DNA of 64,000 bases. Source: CAVWSM01 sp963798505. Its GTDB lineage: Bacteria > Actinomycetota > Actinomycetes > Jiangellales > Jiangellaceae. A program made the translations under genes and the position numbers. Position 1 is the stretch's first letter; each line of letters starts with the position of its first letter. This document shows, one piece after another, positions 16,928 to 26,299 of this stretch. The DNA is taken from positions 35,261 to 99,260 of the forward strand of contig CAWCTX010000002.1 of NCBI GenBank assembly GCA_963798505.1, in the 5' to 3' direction. The notes below the pieces were generated by a model. That model saw only the letters and a list, made by a program, of their open reading frames with translations, searched no databases and was not told where the DNA came from.

Positions 16928-18861
16928 GGGATCCTCACCAGCAACATGGCTACGACGACGAGCACCGCGCCGCCGAGCATCGACAAGGCGTACGACCGGG
17001 CGAACCCGGTCTGCAGCTTGCGCATCCGACCGGACAGCCCGCCGATGCCGGCGGACAGCCCGTTGACCGCGCCGTCGACACCCTTGTTGTCGACGTAGAC
17101 GAGCGTGCGGGTGGCGTACTGGCCCGGACGCATGAGCAGCGCCTCGTTGGCCGCATCCCCGTAGAGGTCCTTGCGCGCGGCGACCGTGACAAACGAGCCC
17201 TTCGGCGCGACCCGCGGGATCGTCTCTTCAGGCCCGTACATGCGGAAGGCCAGCATCACGCCCGCCGCCACCACGAGGAGCGTGATGACGGTCAGCGCCC
17301 AGATCGGGATGCCGAGCTCGGGATGCTCCTCGCCGACCACCGGCTCGAGCCACTCCACGATGCCGCCGCCGAGGTAGAGCAGGGCCGCGCCGCCCACCAG
17401 CGACAGGAACCCGAGGATGATCAGCGGCCAGGTCATGACCCGCGGCGACTCGTGCGCGTGCGCCCGGTCGTCCCAGCGCCGCCGACCCACGAAGGTCATC
17501 AGCATCACACGCGTCATGTAGAACGCAGTGATGCCGGCACCGAGCAGCGTGCAGAGGCCGACGAGGAGGTTCTCGCTGAACGCCGCCTCGATGATCTTGT
17601 CCTTGGAGAAGAAGCCGGCGAACGGCGGGATGCCGATGATCGCGAGATAGCCGAACGCGAATGTCCAGAAGGTGATGGGCATGTAGCGCCCCAGGCCGCC
17701 GTACTTGCGCATGTCGACCTCGTCGTTCATGCCGTGCATGACCGAGCCGGCGCCGAGGAACAGGTTTGCCTTGAAGAAGCCGTGCGTCAGCAGGTGGAAG
17801 ATCGCGAACGCGTAGCCGACCGGGCCGAGCCCGGCAGCCACCATCATGTAGCCGATCTGGCTCATGGTCGAGCCGGCCAGCGCCTTCTTGATGTCGTCCT
17901 TGGCGCAACCGATGATCGCGCCCATCAGCAGGGTGATCGTGCCGACGACCACGACACCGGTCGCCGCCGCCGGGGCGAGCTCGAAGATCACGTGCGACCG
18001 GGTCACGAGGTAGACGCCGGCCGTGACCATGGTCGCCGCGTGGATGAGGGCCGACACCGGAGTCGGGCCTTCCATCGCGTCCAGCAACCAAGACTGCAGC
18101 GGGAACTGCGCCGACTTGCCGCACGCGGCAAGCAGCAGCATGAAGCCGATCCAGATCAGCCAGCCCTCGCTGGCCTCGGGAGCCGCCTCGAACACTCCGG
18201 TGAACGCGGTGGTCCCGAAGACGACGAACATCGACATGATCGCGAGCGACATGCCGGCGTCACCGACCCGGTTGACGATGAACGCCTTCTTGGCCGCGAC
18301 GGCCGCGGAGTCCTTGTGCTGCCAGAACCCGATCAGAAGGTACGAGGCGAGGCCGACACCCTCCCAGCCGACGTAGAGCACGAGGAAGTCGTCGGCCAGC
18401 ACCAACAGCAGCATCGCCGCGACGAAGAGGTTGAGGTAGCCGAAGAACCGCCGACGCCGGTCGTCGTGCGCCATGTAGCCGATGGAGTAGACGTGGATGA
18501 GCCCACCCACACCGGTAATCAGCAGCACGAACGCCATCGACAGCTGGTCGAGCAGCAGCCCGACGCTGACGTCGAACTCGGCCACCGGGATCCAGTTGTA
18601 GAGGTGCTGGTCGAATGCGCGCTCTTCGGCCGCCTCGCCGAGCATCGCGCCGAACAGCACCACGCCGATGAGGAACGATGCGAGGACGGTGAAGCAGCCG
18701 AGCAGGTGGCCCCAGCTGTCAGTCCTCCTGCCCCCGAGGAGCAGGATGGCGGCACCGAGCGCCGGCAGCGCGATCAGCACCCAGATGAGGGAGAACACTC
18801 CGTCGGCCTGCTGTGCCGACTCGGCCGGTACGGTCGCGGCCAGCAACATGGTCGTGTTCAC
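16924..18861 (-). CDS. nuoL: NADH-quinone oxidoreductase subunit L
   Basis: 645 residues, the largest membrane subunit. Signature blocks include FLVLYVGWEGVGLASYLLIG, SAQFPLQSWLLDAMEGPTPV and KALAGSTMSQIGYMM. The C-terminus carries the lateral helix that lies along the membrane arm in this subunit, and ends in a final membrane helix. It pumps protons at the distal end of complex I. GTG 18861 begins 9 bp after the nuoK stop. Length is normal. Confidence 0.96.
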   Translation of the reverse strand: MNTTMLLAATVPAESAQQADGVFSLIWVLIALPALGAAILLLGGRRTDSWGHLLGCFTVLASFLIGVVLFGAMLGEAAEERAFDQHLYNWIPVAEFDVSVGLLLDQLSMAFVLLITGVGGLIHVYSIGYMAHDDRRRRFFGYLNLFVAAMLLLVLADDFLVLYVGWEGVGLASYLLIGFWQHKDSAAVAAKKAFIVNRVGDAGMSLAIMSMFVVFGTTAFTGVFEAAPEASEGWLIWIGFMLLLAACGKSAQFPLQSWLLDAMEGPTPVSALIHAATMVTAGVYLVTRSHVIFELAPAAATGVVVVGTITLLMGAIIGCAKDDIKKALAGSTMSQIGYMMVAAGLGPVGYAFAIFHLLTHGFFKANLFLGAGSVMHGMNDEVDMRKYGGLGRYMPITFWTFAFGYLAIIGIPPFAGFFSKDKIIEAAFSENLLVGLCTLLGAGITAFYMTRVMLMTFVGRRRWDDRAHAHESPRVMTWPLIILGFLSLVGGAALLYLGGGIVEWLEPVVGEEHPELGIPIWALTVITLLVVAAGVMLAFRMYGPEETIPRVAPKGSFVTVAARKDLYGDAANEALLMRPGQYATRTLVYVDNKGVDGAVNGLSAGIGGLSGRMRKLQTGFARSYALSMLGGAVLVVVAMLLVRIP

Positions 18862-18870
18862 GGCTCTCCC

Positions 18871-19170
18871 TCAGTACTTCAGCAGGCTGGCGTCGTCGAC
18901 CGATGCCGTCCTGCGCGTCCGGAAGATCGCCATGATGATCGCCAGGCCGACGACGACCTCGGCGGCCGCAACGACCAGCACGAAGAGGGCCATCACCTGA
19001 CCGTCGATGTGCCCATGCATCCGCGAGAACGCGACAAACGCCAGATTGGCGGAGTTGAGCATGAGCTCGATGCACAGGAAGACGACGAGCGAGTTGCGTC
19101 GCACGAGCACACCAACCGCACCGATCGTGAACAGCACGGTCGCCAGCATGACGTAGGCGGTTGCGCTCAC
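18871..19170 (-). CDS. nuoK: NADH-quinone oxidoreductase subunit K
   Basis: 99 residues, three membrane helices, with the conserved IELMLNSANLAFVAFSR block whose glutamate lies in the proton path linking the quinone site to the antiporter subunits. GTG 19170 overlaps the nuoJ stop by 4 nt. Size matches the family exactly. Confidence 0.96.
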   Translation of the reverse strand: MSATAYVMLATVLFTIGAVGVLVRRNSLVVFLCIELMLNSANLAFVAFSRMHGHIDGQVMALFVLVVAAAEVVVGLAIIMAIFRTRRTASVDDASLLKY

Positions 19171-19949
19171 TGCTGCTCACCGCCAAGCATGTGCTTCTCC
19201 TCGTCGGCCTGCAGCCGCTCGATGTCGTGGCTGGCCTCTGTCGAAGACTCTTCGCCGCGGGCGGCAAGCACTCGGGAAATCGTCAGCTCGCTCGGCGAGC
19301 CGTCGGGGAGCAGGCCGGGCGTGGCGACCGAGTTGTGCCGTGCGTAGATGCCGGGGTTGGGCATCCCCGCGCCCATCGAGAAGTCGCCGTCGGCGGGGCG
19401 GAACTTGCGCTCGGACAGCTCCCGCTGGGAGGGCCGACGTTCCATGCGCTCCCGGTGGGCCATGACCATGGCGCCGAGCGCGGCGGTGATGAGCAGCGCG
19501 CTCGCCACCTCGAAGGCCCACACATAGTGACCGAAGATCGCGTCGGCGATCGCCGCGACGTTGCCGTCGGGCTGCGCGCCGTCGAGCCCCACATCGGTGG
19601 GCAGGGTGGCCCGGCCGATCACCGCGACGAGCAGCAGGCCGAGTGCCGCGCCACCGAACAGCGCCGCCCCCCGCTGCCCGCGGATCGTCTCGATGCGCGA
19701 GTCGGAGGCGTCGACGCCGACAATCATGATGACGAAGAGGAAGACCATCATGATCGCGCCGGTGTAGACGACGATCTGGACCACGCCGAGGAACGGTGCG
19801 TTGAGGGCGATGTAGAGCACGCCGAGCCCGATCATCGTCACCGCGACGGACAGCGCACCATGCACCGCCTTCCGCGCGAAGACCAGACCCAGCGCACCGA
19901 GCACCGAGATGATCGCGACGATCCAGAACAGCCACGCCTCGCCGTTCAT
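19167..19949 (-). CDS. nuoJ: NADH-quinone oxidoreductase subunit J
   Basis: 260 residues. Five helices, with VQIVVYTGAIMMVFLFVIM as the diagnostic block of this subunit. After the last helix there is an unusually long polar tail of about 80 residues, longer than in E. coli NuoJ (184 residues in total); longer tails are common in actinobacteria. ATG 19949 was chosen because it overlaps the nuoI stop (ATGA) and begins right at the first helix; the open frame upstream is a shadow of nuoI. Confidence 0.94.
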   Translation of the reverse strand: MNGEAWLFWIVAIISVLGALGLVFARKAVHGALSVAVTMIGLGVLYIALNAPFLGVVQIVVYTGAIMMVFLFVIMIVGVDASDSRIETIRGQRGAALFGGAALGLLLVAVIGRATLPTDVGLDGAQPDGNVAAIADAIFGHYVWAFEVASALLITAALGAMVMAHRERMERRPSQRELSERKFRPADGDFSMGAGMPNPGIYARHNSVATPGLLPDGSPSELTISRVLAARGEESSTEASHDIERLQADEEKHMLGGEQQ

Positions 19950-20497
19950 CGCGCCGCCTCGCTGGTCACCGTGGGCTGCGAGCGCAACCCCGCGCCGAGG
20001 TAGTAGTCGCGCTCCGAGTCGCCGAGCCGCAGCGGGTGCGGGGGCGCCTCCATGCCCGGCAGCAGCGGCGCGAGCAGGTCCTGCTTCTCGTAGATGAGCT
20101 TCTCGCGGCTGTCGTCGGCCAGCTCGTACTCGTTGGTCATCGTCAGCGCCCGGGTGGGGCAGGCCTCGATGCACAGGCCGCACAGGATGCACCGCAGGTA
20201 GTTGATCTGGTAGACGCGGCCGTAACGCTCGCCCGGCGAGAAGCGGTCCTCCTCGGTGTTGGGCGCACCCTCCACATAGATCGCGTCAGCAGGGCAGGCC
20301 CAGGCGCACAGCTCGCACCCGATGCACTTCTCCAGACCGTCCGGATGGCGGTTCAGCTGGTGGCGACCATGGAAGCGCGGCGCGGTGGGCCGCTTCTCCT
20401 TGGGGTAGTCCTCGGTCACCACCTTCTTGAACATCGTCCGGAAGGTGACCCCGAACCCCGCGACCGGTGCGGTGACGGCGTCGAGCCATTTAGGCAC
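19946..20497 (-). CDS. nuoI: NADH-quinone oxidoreductase subunit I
   Basis: 183 residues. Two ferredoxin motifs, CIGCELCAWACP and CILCGLCIEACP, bind the two [4Fe-4S] clusters (N6a and N6b) that carry electrons toward the quinone site. GTG 20497 was chosen because GGGAGG lies a few bases upstream and the protein then starts at the usual amphipathic helix; the upstream open frame is a shadow of nuoH. It overlaps the nuoH stop by 8 nt. Confidence 0.95.
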   Translation of the reverse strand: MPKWLDAVTAPVAGFGVTFRTMFKKVVTEDYPKEKRPTAPRFHGRHQLNRHPDGLEKCIGCELCAWACPADAIYVEGAPNTEEDRFSPGERYGRVYQINYLRCILCGLCIEACPTRALTMTNEYELADDSREKLIYEKQDLLAPLLPGMEAPPHPLRLGDSERDYYLGAGLRSQPTVTSEAAR

Positions 20498-21824
20498 GGG
20501 GAGCCTCCCCTGTCTCTGAAGTCGTGCGGGTGGTGGTCGCGCCCACCGGCTCGGTGGGGGTCTCGCCGGGCAGCGGCGGGACGGGGTAGGCGGAGTACGG
20601 GGACTCGCGCTGCTCCGCCGGCCCTTCCGCCGGCACCTTCGGCTCCTCGCCACCTCCGCCGAAGAACGTGGCCGCGATGGCGAGCACGGCGAGGACGCCG
20701 GCCCCGATCAGCAGCTGCTGGCGCTCGACGCCCTCGTTGAGGGCGACGCGGAACCCGCCGAAGACCGCGATCCAGCCCAACGCGACCGGGATGAGGATCT
20801 TCCAGCCGAACGACATGAACTGGTCGTAGCGCAGCCGTGGCAGCGTGCCGCGCAGCCAGATGAACACGAACACCAAGGCGAGCACCTTGCCGAGGAACCA
20901 GAGCACCGGCCACCAGCCGGTGTTCAGGACCCCGTCGCCGATCGCGGACAGCGGCCACGGTGCGCGCCAGCCCCCGAGGAACAGCGTGGTGGCGAGCGCA
21001 GCGACGTTGACCATGTTGATGTATTCGGCGAGGAAGAACAGCGCGAACTTCAGCGACGAGTACTCGGTGTGGAAGCCGCCGACGAGCTCGCCCTCGGCCT
21101 CCGGCAGGTCGAACGGTGCGCGGTTGGTCTCGCCGACCATCGAGATCAGGTAGATCACGAACGACGGGATCAGCATGATGCCGAACCACAGGTCGGTCTG
21201 CTCGGCGACGATCTCGCTCGTCGACATGGTGCCGGCCTCGAGGAAGACCGCGATGAACGACAGGCCCATCGCGATCTCGTACGAGATCACCTGGGCGCTC
21301 GAACGCAGGCCGCCCAGCAGCGGATAGGTCGAGCCCGACGACCAGCCGGCGAGCACGATGCCGTAGACGCCGATCGACGCGAACGCCAGCACGATCAGCA
21401 CCGCCACCGACATGTCGGTGAGCTGCAGCGGTGTGCGCTCACCGAAGATCGAGACCTCCGGGCCGAGCGGGATCACAGCGAAGGTGAGGAAGGCCGGCAC
21501 CACCGCGATGATGGGCGCGATCACGAAGACGAGCTTGTCGGCCGCCTTGGGAGTGATGTCCTCCTTGAGCGCGAGCTTGATGCCGTCGGCGAGGGACTGC
21601 AGCAAGCCGAACGGGCCGTGCTTGTTGGGGCCGACCCGGTGCTGCATCCGGGCCACCACCCGCCGCTCGAACCAGATGTTGAACAGCGTGAACACCACGA
21701 GCAGCACGAAGATGGCGACGACCTTGAGCAGGACCAGCCACCAGGGGTCGTCCCCGAAGCCGGCGACCTCGTCGGCCGGCGACACCGGTGAGAGCCCGGC
21801 GAACAGCGACGTCGCAGTGGACAT
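20490..21824 (-). CDS. nuoH: NADH-quinone oxidoreductase subunit H
   Basis: 444 residues. The quinone-site loops are conserved: RRVVARMQHRVGPNKHGPFG, ADGIKLALKEDITP, and ETNRAPFDLPEAEGELVGGF. NuoH forms the membrane wall of the quinone chamber. After the last helix there is a proline- and glutamate-rich cytoplasmic tail of about 55 residues, a feature of actinobacterial NuoH. ATG 21824 overlaps the nuoG stop (ATGA). Confidence 0.96.
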   Translation of the reverse strand: MSTATSLFAGLSPVSPADEVAGFGDDPWWLVLLKVVAIFVLLVVFTLFNIWFERRVVARMQHRVGPNKHGPFGLLQSLADGIKLALKEDITPKAADKLVFVIAPIIAVVPAFLTFAVIPLGPEVSIFGERTPLQLTDMSVAVLIVLAFASIGVYGIVLAGWSSGSTYPLLGGLRSSAQVISYEIAMGLSFIAVFLEAGTMSTSEIVAEQTDLWFGIMLIPSFVIYLISMVGETNRAPFDLPEAEGELVGGFHTEYSSLKFALFFLAEYINMVNVAALATTLFLGGWRAPWPLSAIGDGVLNTGWWPVLWFLGKVLALVFVFIWLRGTLPRLRYDQFMSFGWKILIPVALGWIAVFGGFRVALNEGVERQQLLIGAGVLAVLAIAATFFGGGGEEPKVPAEGPAEQRESPYSAYPVPPLPGETPTEPVGATTTRTTSETGEAPRA

Positions 21825-24289
21825 CAGGCTGCACCCCCTGCGGAGAGAGTGACGACGGCGCCGGCGCCGACGCCCAGGTCGAGGTAGACGCGGGAGCCGA
21901 CGGAGTTGGCCGGCACCCACACCACGCGGTCGGGCATCTCGGTGACCAGCACCGGCAGCCGGATGGACCCGCCGTTGCTCGACACGGTCAGCGACTGGCC
22001 GTCCGTGACACCGGTTTCGGCCGCGGTGGCCGCCGACAGCCTGGCCACCGGCGCGGGCGCGGTCGCCGCCAGGAATGGCTCGCCGTCTTGCAATCGGCCG
22101 GCATCGAGCATGAGTCGCCAGGCGGCCAGCACCGCCTGCCCGGCCCCGGGGGCGGCCGGCTCCCGCGCTTCCCGGGTCGGAGCGGTTGCCTTGGCACCGT
22201 CCCAGCTGCCCAGCTCGGCAAGCTCGTCGCGCGCGACGTCGACGGTCGGCAGGCCGATCGGGCTGTCCATCTCGTCGGCGACGAGCGAGAGCACCCGAAC
22301 GTCGGGCAGTGCACCGGACTCCGCGAGCACCCTGCCGAACGGTCGCGGACGCCCCTCCCAGTTGACGAAGGTGCCGGCCTTCTCGACGGCGGCGGCCACC
22401 GGCAGCACGACGTCGGCCAGCTCGGTCACCTCGCTGTGGCGGATCTCCAGGCTGACGACGAACGGCACCGTCTCGAGCGCATGCCGGGCCAGCCCGACGT
22501 CGGGGAGGTCGCTGAGCTCGACACCGCCCACGACAAGGGCATCGAGCTCGCCGGCGGCACCCGCCGCCAGGATCTCCATGGTGTCGCGGCCCGGACGCGA
22601 CGGCAGCAGCTCGACGCCCCAGTCGGCGGCGACGTCGACGCGCGCCTCGGGATCGTCGACCGGGCGGCCGCCCGGCAGCAGTATCGGCAGCGCACCTGCC
22701 TCGACCGCGCCACGCTCACCCGCGCGCCGCGGGATCCACGCCAGCCGCGCGCCGGTCGCCTGGGCGACGCGTAGGGCGGCGGACAGGGCGCCGGGGATAG
22801 TCGCGAGGCGCTCACCGACGAGCACGACGCTGCCCTGCTGCTTGAGCGCGGCGGCAACGTCGGAGACGCGGTTGTCGCCGTGCGCGATCGCGTCGAGGAG
22901 CTCGGCCTCGGTGCCCGGAGCAGCGGGGAGCAGGCTGCCGGACAGCTTCTGCAGCCCGCGTGTGGCGTACGGCGCGATGGCGTGCACCTGCAGGCGGTGC
23001 TTGCGTACGGCCTTGCGCAGCCGCAGGAAGACGATGCCCGCCTCTTCCTCCGGCTCCAGGCCGACCAGCAGCACCGCCGGGGCATGCTCGAGGTCGGTGT
23101 AGGTGACGCCGAGCCCGCTGCCGGCGACCGCGGCGGACAGAAACTCGGTCTCCTCTGCCGCCAGCGGCCGCGCGCGGAAGTCGATGTCGTTGGTGCCGAG
23201 CGCCACCCGCGCGAACTTCTGATAGGCGTAGGCGTCCTCGAGGGTCACCCGACCACCGGTCAGCACCGCGGCGCCGCGTCCGCTGCGCGCCGACAGCAGG
23301 CCCTTCGCAGCGATGGACAGGGCCTCCGGCCAGGACGCCGGCTCGAGCAGGCCGGACTCCTCGTTGCGTACGAGCGGGTGGGTGAGCCGGTCGTCGAGCG
23401 CGGCGTAGGGGAAGGCGAAGCGGTCCTTGTCGGAGATCCACTCCTCGTTGACCTCGGGGTCGTCGCCGGACAGGCGGCGCATGACCTTGCCGCGGCGGTG
23501 GTCGACGCGGATGGCCGCGCCGCACGCGTCGTGCTCGCTCACCGACGGCACCGACACGAGGTCGAACGGACGCGAGCGGAAGCGGTAGGCCGCGCTGGTC
23601 AGCGCACCGACCGGGCAGATCTGGATCGTGTTGCCGGCGAAGTAGCTCTCGAACGGCTCCTTCTCGTAGATGCCCACCTGTTGAAGCACGCCACGCTCGA
23701 TGAGCTCGATGAACGGGTCACCGGCGATCTCCTGGGAGAAGCGCGTGCAGCGCGCGCAGAGGACGCAGCGCTCCCGGTCGAGCAGGATCTGCGCCGAGAC
23801 GCTGATCGGCTTGGGATAGGTGCGCTTGCGACCGGTGAACCGTGCCTCGGGGCGACCGTTGCTCATCGCCTGGTTCTGCAGCGGGCACTCGCCACCCTTG
23901 TCGCAGATCGGGCAGTCGAGCGGGTGGTTGATGAGCAAGAACTCCATGACGCCCTGCTGCGCCTTGTCGGCGACCGGGGACGTCAGCTGGGTCTTCACAA
24001 CCATGCCCGGGGCCACCTCGGTCGTGCAGGAGGCCTGCGGCTTGGGCATCCCCCGGCCGTTGCCGACGTCAGGGATCTCTACCAGGCACTGGCGGCAGGC
24101 GCCGACCGGGTCGAGCAGCGGGTGGTCGCAGAACCGCGGGATCTGGATGCCGAGCAGCTCGGCGGCCCGGATGATGAGGGTGCCCTTCGGCACGCTCACC
24201 TCGAAGCCGTCGATGGTGAGCGTGACCAGGTCTTCTCGCTTCTGGACCTCGCCGCCTCCGGCGGTCGGGGCGCTTGTCGTGACGGTCAT
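21824..24289 (-). CDS. nuoG: NADH-quinone oxidoreductase subunit G
   Basis: 821 residues. The N-terminal ferredoxin part holds the [2Fe-2S] motif (CDHPLLDPVGACRQC, later C), the His-Cys3 [4Fe-4S] motif (HPLDCPICDKGGECPLQ) and a further [4Fe-4S] motif (CVLCARCTRF, with a distal Cys in CPVGAL). The rest is a molybdopterin-oxidoreductase-like domain without cofactor. It passes electrons from NuoE/F to NuoI. ATG 24289 overlaps the nuoF stop by 4 nt. No lesions are visible. Confidence 0.95.
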   Translation of the reverse strand: MTVTTSAPTAGGGEVQKREDLVTLTIDGFEVSVPKGTLIIRAAELLGIQIPRFCDHPLLDPVGACRQCLVEIPDVGNGRGMPKPQASCTTEVAPGMVVKTQLTSPVADKAQQGVMEFLLINHPLDCPICDKGGECPLQNQAMSNGRPEARFTGRKRTYPKPISVSAQILLDRERCVLCARCTRFSQEIAGDPFIELIERGVLQQVGIYEKEPFESYFAGNTIQICPVGALTSAAYRFRSRPFDLVSVPSVSEHDACGAAIRVDHRRGKVMRRLSGDDPEVNEEWISDKDRFAFPYAALDDRLTHPLVRNEESGLLEPASWPEALSIAAKGLLSARSGRGAAVLTGGRVTLEDAYAYQKFARVALGTNDIDFRARPLAAEETEFLSAAVAGSGLGVTYTDLEHAPAVLLVGLEPEEEAGIVFLRLRKAVRKHRLQVHAIAPYATRGLQKLSGSLLPAAPGTEAELLDAIAHGDNRVSDVAAALKQQGSVVLVGERLATIPGALSAALRVAQATGARLAWIPRRAGERGAVEAGALPILLPGGRPVDDPEARVDVAADWGVELLPSRPGRDTMEILAAGAAGELDALVVGGVELSDLPDVGLARHALETVPFVVSLEIRHSEVTELADVVLPVAAAVEKAGTFVNWEGRPRPFGRVLAESGALPDVRVLSLVADEMDSPIGLPTVDVARDELAELGSWDGAKATAPTREAREPAAPGAGQAVLAAWRLMLDAGRLQDGEPFLAATAPAPVARLSAATAAETGVTDGQSLTVSSNGGSIRLPVLVTEMPDRVVWVPANSVGSRVYLDLGVGAGAVVTLSAGGAA

Positions 24290-25599
24290 CAGGCGTTGGC
24301 TCCCGCGCTGGCGAACAGGGTGCTGGCCTCATAGGGGAACAGCTCCCAGGCCGGCGTGTGGGTGCCGGCGAGGAACTCGTCCCGGAAGTGCTCGATGGCG
24401 CTCGTGACGCAGGCTGCGGTGCCGTCGGCGAGCGCGCAGAAGGAGCGGCCGGCGATGTTGTCGCACATGTCGAGCAGCAGGTCGATGTCGGACTCGTTGC
24501 CCTTGCCCGCCTCGAGCCGCTGAAGCACCTGCACGAGCCACCAGCTGCCCTCCCGACAGGGGGTGCACTTGCCGCAGGACTCGTGCTTGTAGAACTCCGC
24601 CCAGCGCAGAGTGGTGCGTACGACGGAAACGGTCTCGTCGAAGAGCTGCAACGCCCGGGTGCCGAGCAGCGACCCGGCTGCCGCGACGCTCTCGAAGTCG
24701 AGGGGCACGTCGAGGTGCTCCGCGGTGAGGATCTGCGTCGACGAGCCGCCGGGCGTCCAGAACTTGAGCTCGTGGCCGTCGCGGATGCCGCCCGCCATGT
24801 CGAGCAGCTCGCGCAGGGTGATGCCGAGCGGGGCTTCGTACTGTCCGGGCCTTGTGACATGCCCGGAGAGCGAGAAGAACCCCATGCCCTTGCTCTTCTC
24901 GGTGCCCATCTTGGCGAACCAGTCGGCGCCGTGGCGCACGATGGGTACGACCGACGCGATGGACTCCACGTTGTTGATGACGGTGGGTGAGGCGTAGAGC
25001 CCGGCCACCGCCGGGAACGGTGGGCGCAGCCGTGGCTGGCCACGTCGCCCCTCCAACGAGTCGAGCAGCGCGGTCTCCTCGCCGCAGATGTAGGCGCCCG
25101 CACCGGCGTGCACGACGAGCTCGAGGTCGTAGCCGGATCCGAGGATGTTGCTGCCGAGGTAGCCGGCCGCATGGGCCTCGGCGACCGCGGCCTGCAGTCG
25201 CCGGATGACGTGCAACACCTCGCCGCGTACGTAGATGAAGGCGCGGTTGGCGCGGATGGCGTAGGAGGAGATGATCACGCCCTCGACCAGGGTGTGCGGC
25301 GTGGCCAACATGAGCGGGATGTCCTTGCAGGTGCCCGGCTCCGACTCGTCTGCGTTGACGACGAGGTACTTGGGCTTGGGGTTGTCCTGCGGGATGAAGC
25401 CCCACTTCAGGCCGGTCGGGAAGCCCGCACCGCCGCGGCCGCGGAGGCCGGAGTCCTTGACCATCTCGACGATCTCGGCGGGCTGCATGCCGAGGGCTCG
25501 GCGCAAGGCCTGGTAGCCGCCGCGGCGCTCGTAGCCGGCACGGGTGAACGCGTCGTCGTCGTCCCAGTGTGCGGACAGGACGGGAGCGAGAGTGGTCAC
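24289..25599 (-). CDS. nuoF: NADH-quinone oxidoreductase subunit F
   Basis: 436 residues. The FMN/NADH site is seen in GLRGRGGAGFPTGLKWGF and in YLVVNADESEPGT, and the N3 [4Fe-4S] motif is ESCGKCTPCREG with the fourth Cys near the end (CALADGTAACV). It takes a hydride from NADH onto FMN and passes electrons to the cluster chain. GTG 25599 gives the expected N-terminus and lies inside a GTGA overlap with the likely nuoE stop. Confidence 0.95.
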   Translation of the reverse strand: MTTLAPVLSAHWDDDDAFTRAGYERRGGYQALRRALGMQPAEIVEMVKDSGLRGRGGAGFPTGLKWGFIPQDNPKPKYLVVNADESEPGTCKDIPLMLATPHTLVEGVIISSYAIRANRAFIYVRGEVLHVIRRLQAAVAEAHAAGYLGSNILGSGYDLELVVHAGAGAYICGEETALLDSLEGRRGQPRLRPPFPAVAGLYASPTVINNVESIASVVPIVRHGADWFAKMGTEKSKGMGFFSLSGHVTRPGQYEAPLGITLRELLDMAGGIRDGHELKFWTPGGSSTQILTAEHLDVPLDFESVAAAGSLLGTRALQLFDETVSVVRTTLRWAEFYKHESCGKCTPCREGSWWLVQVLQRLEAGKGNESDIDLLLDMCDNIAGRSFCALADGTAACVTSAIEHFRDEFLAGTHTPAWELFPYEASTLFASAGANA

Positions 25600-26299
25600 G
25601 AGCGCTCCCCCGTGCGGACGTGGACTTGCGGGTGCCTGTCGTGGTGGGCGCGGCCGGCTCTGGTGGCGCGCTCCAGCCGCGCTCGTGCGCCAGCTCGAGC
25701 CCGACGAGCGAGGCCGGGCCGGCCGTCGGGCCGTCGCCGGCGAGGCCGTCGGTGAACCCGGCCAGCACCCGCTCGGCCTCCTTGAAGGTGCACAGCCGCG
25801 GCCCACGGGTGGAACGGACTTCCTCGCCGGCCCGGAGCCTGTCGACCAGCTCGACGGCACTCTGCGGCGTCTGGTTGTCCATGAACTCCCAGTTGACCAT
25901 CACCACCGGAGCGAAGTCGCAGGCAGCGTTGCACTCGACGTGCTCGACCGAGACCTTGCCGTCGTCGGTGGTCTCGTCGTGCCCGATGCCGGTGTGCTCG
26001 ACCAGTCGCTTCCAGATCTCGTCGCCGCCCATGACGGCACACAGCGTGTTGGTGCAGACGCCGACGTGGTAGTCGCCCATGGGGTGACGCTTGTACATCG
26101 TGTAGAAGGTCGCCACCCCGGACACCTCGGCCTCGGTGATGCCGAGCTCCTCGGCGCAGATCTCGATGCCCTCGGGCGTCACGTATCCGTCGTAGCTCTG
26201 CACGAGGTGCAGCATGGGCAGCAGCGCGGACCGCGGCTCGGGATAGCGCGCGATGATCTCGCGCATCTCCTGCCGGGTCTGCTCGTGGAGATTGCTCAC
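25596..26299 (-). CDS. nuoE: NADH-quinone oxidoreductase subunit E, apparent frameshift near the C-terminus
   Basis: About 230 residues. The thioredoxin-like domain binds the N1a [2Fe-2S] cluster through CTNTLC and ECNAACDFAP. All conserved parts are in one frame from GTG 26299. Just past the conserved region (…HERGWSAPPEP) the frame has no stop until 24329 and would run antisense-like through nuoF. The neighbouring frame instead ends …VHVRTGERS with TGA 25598-25596, overlapping the nuoF GTG exactly as at the other junctions. A one-base indel within about 25636-25650 explains this best. The affected part is a non-conserved tail, so function is probably kept. Confidence 0.85.

Noticed and set aside
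15479..17098. Long plus-strand ORF opposite nuoM
   Set aside because: Asp/Arg/Gln-rich shadow of an intact, well conserved membrane subunit on the other strand.
24329..26299. A 656-codon nuoE-like ORF running through nuoF
   Set aside because: Only the first 200 or so residues are NuoE; the rest is a shadow of nuoF. A small indel near 25640 hides the expected stop.
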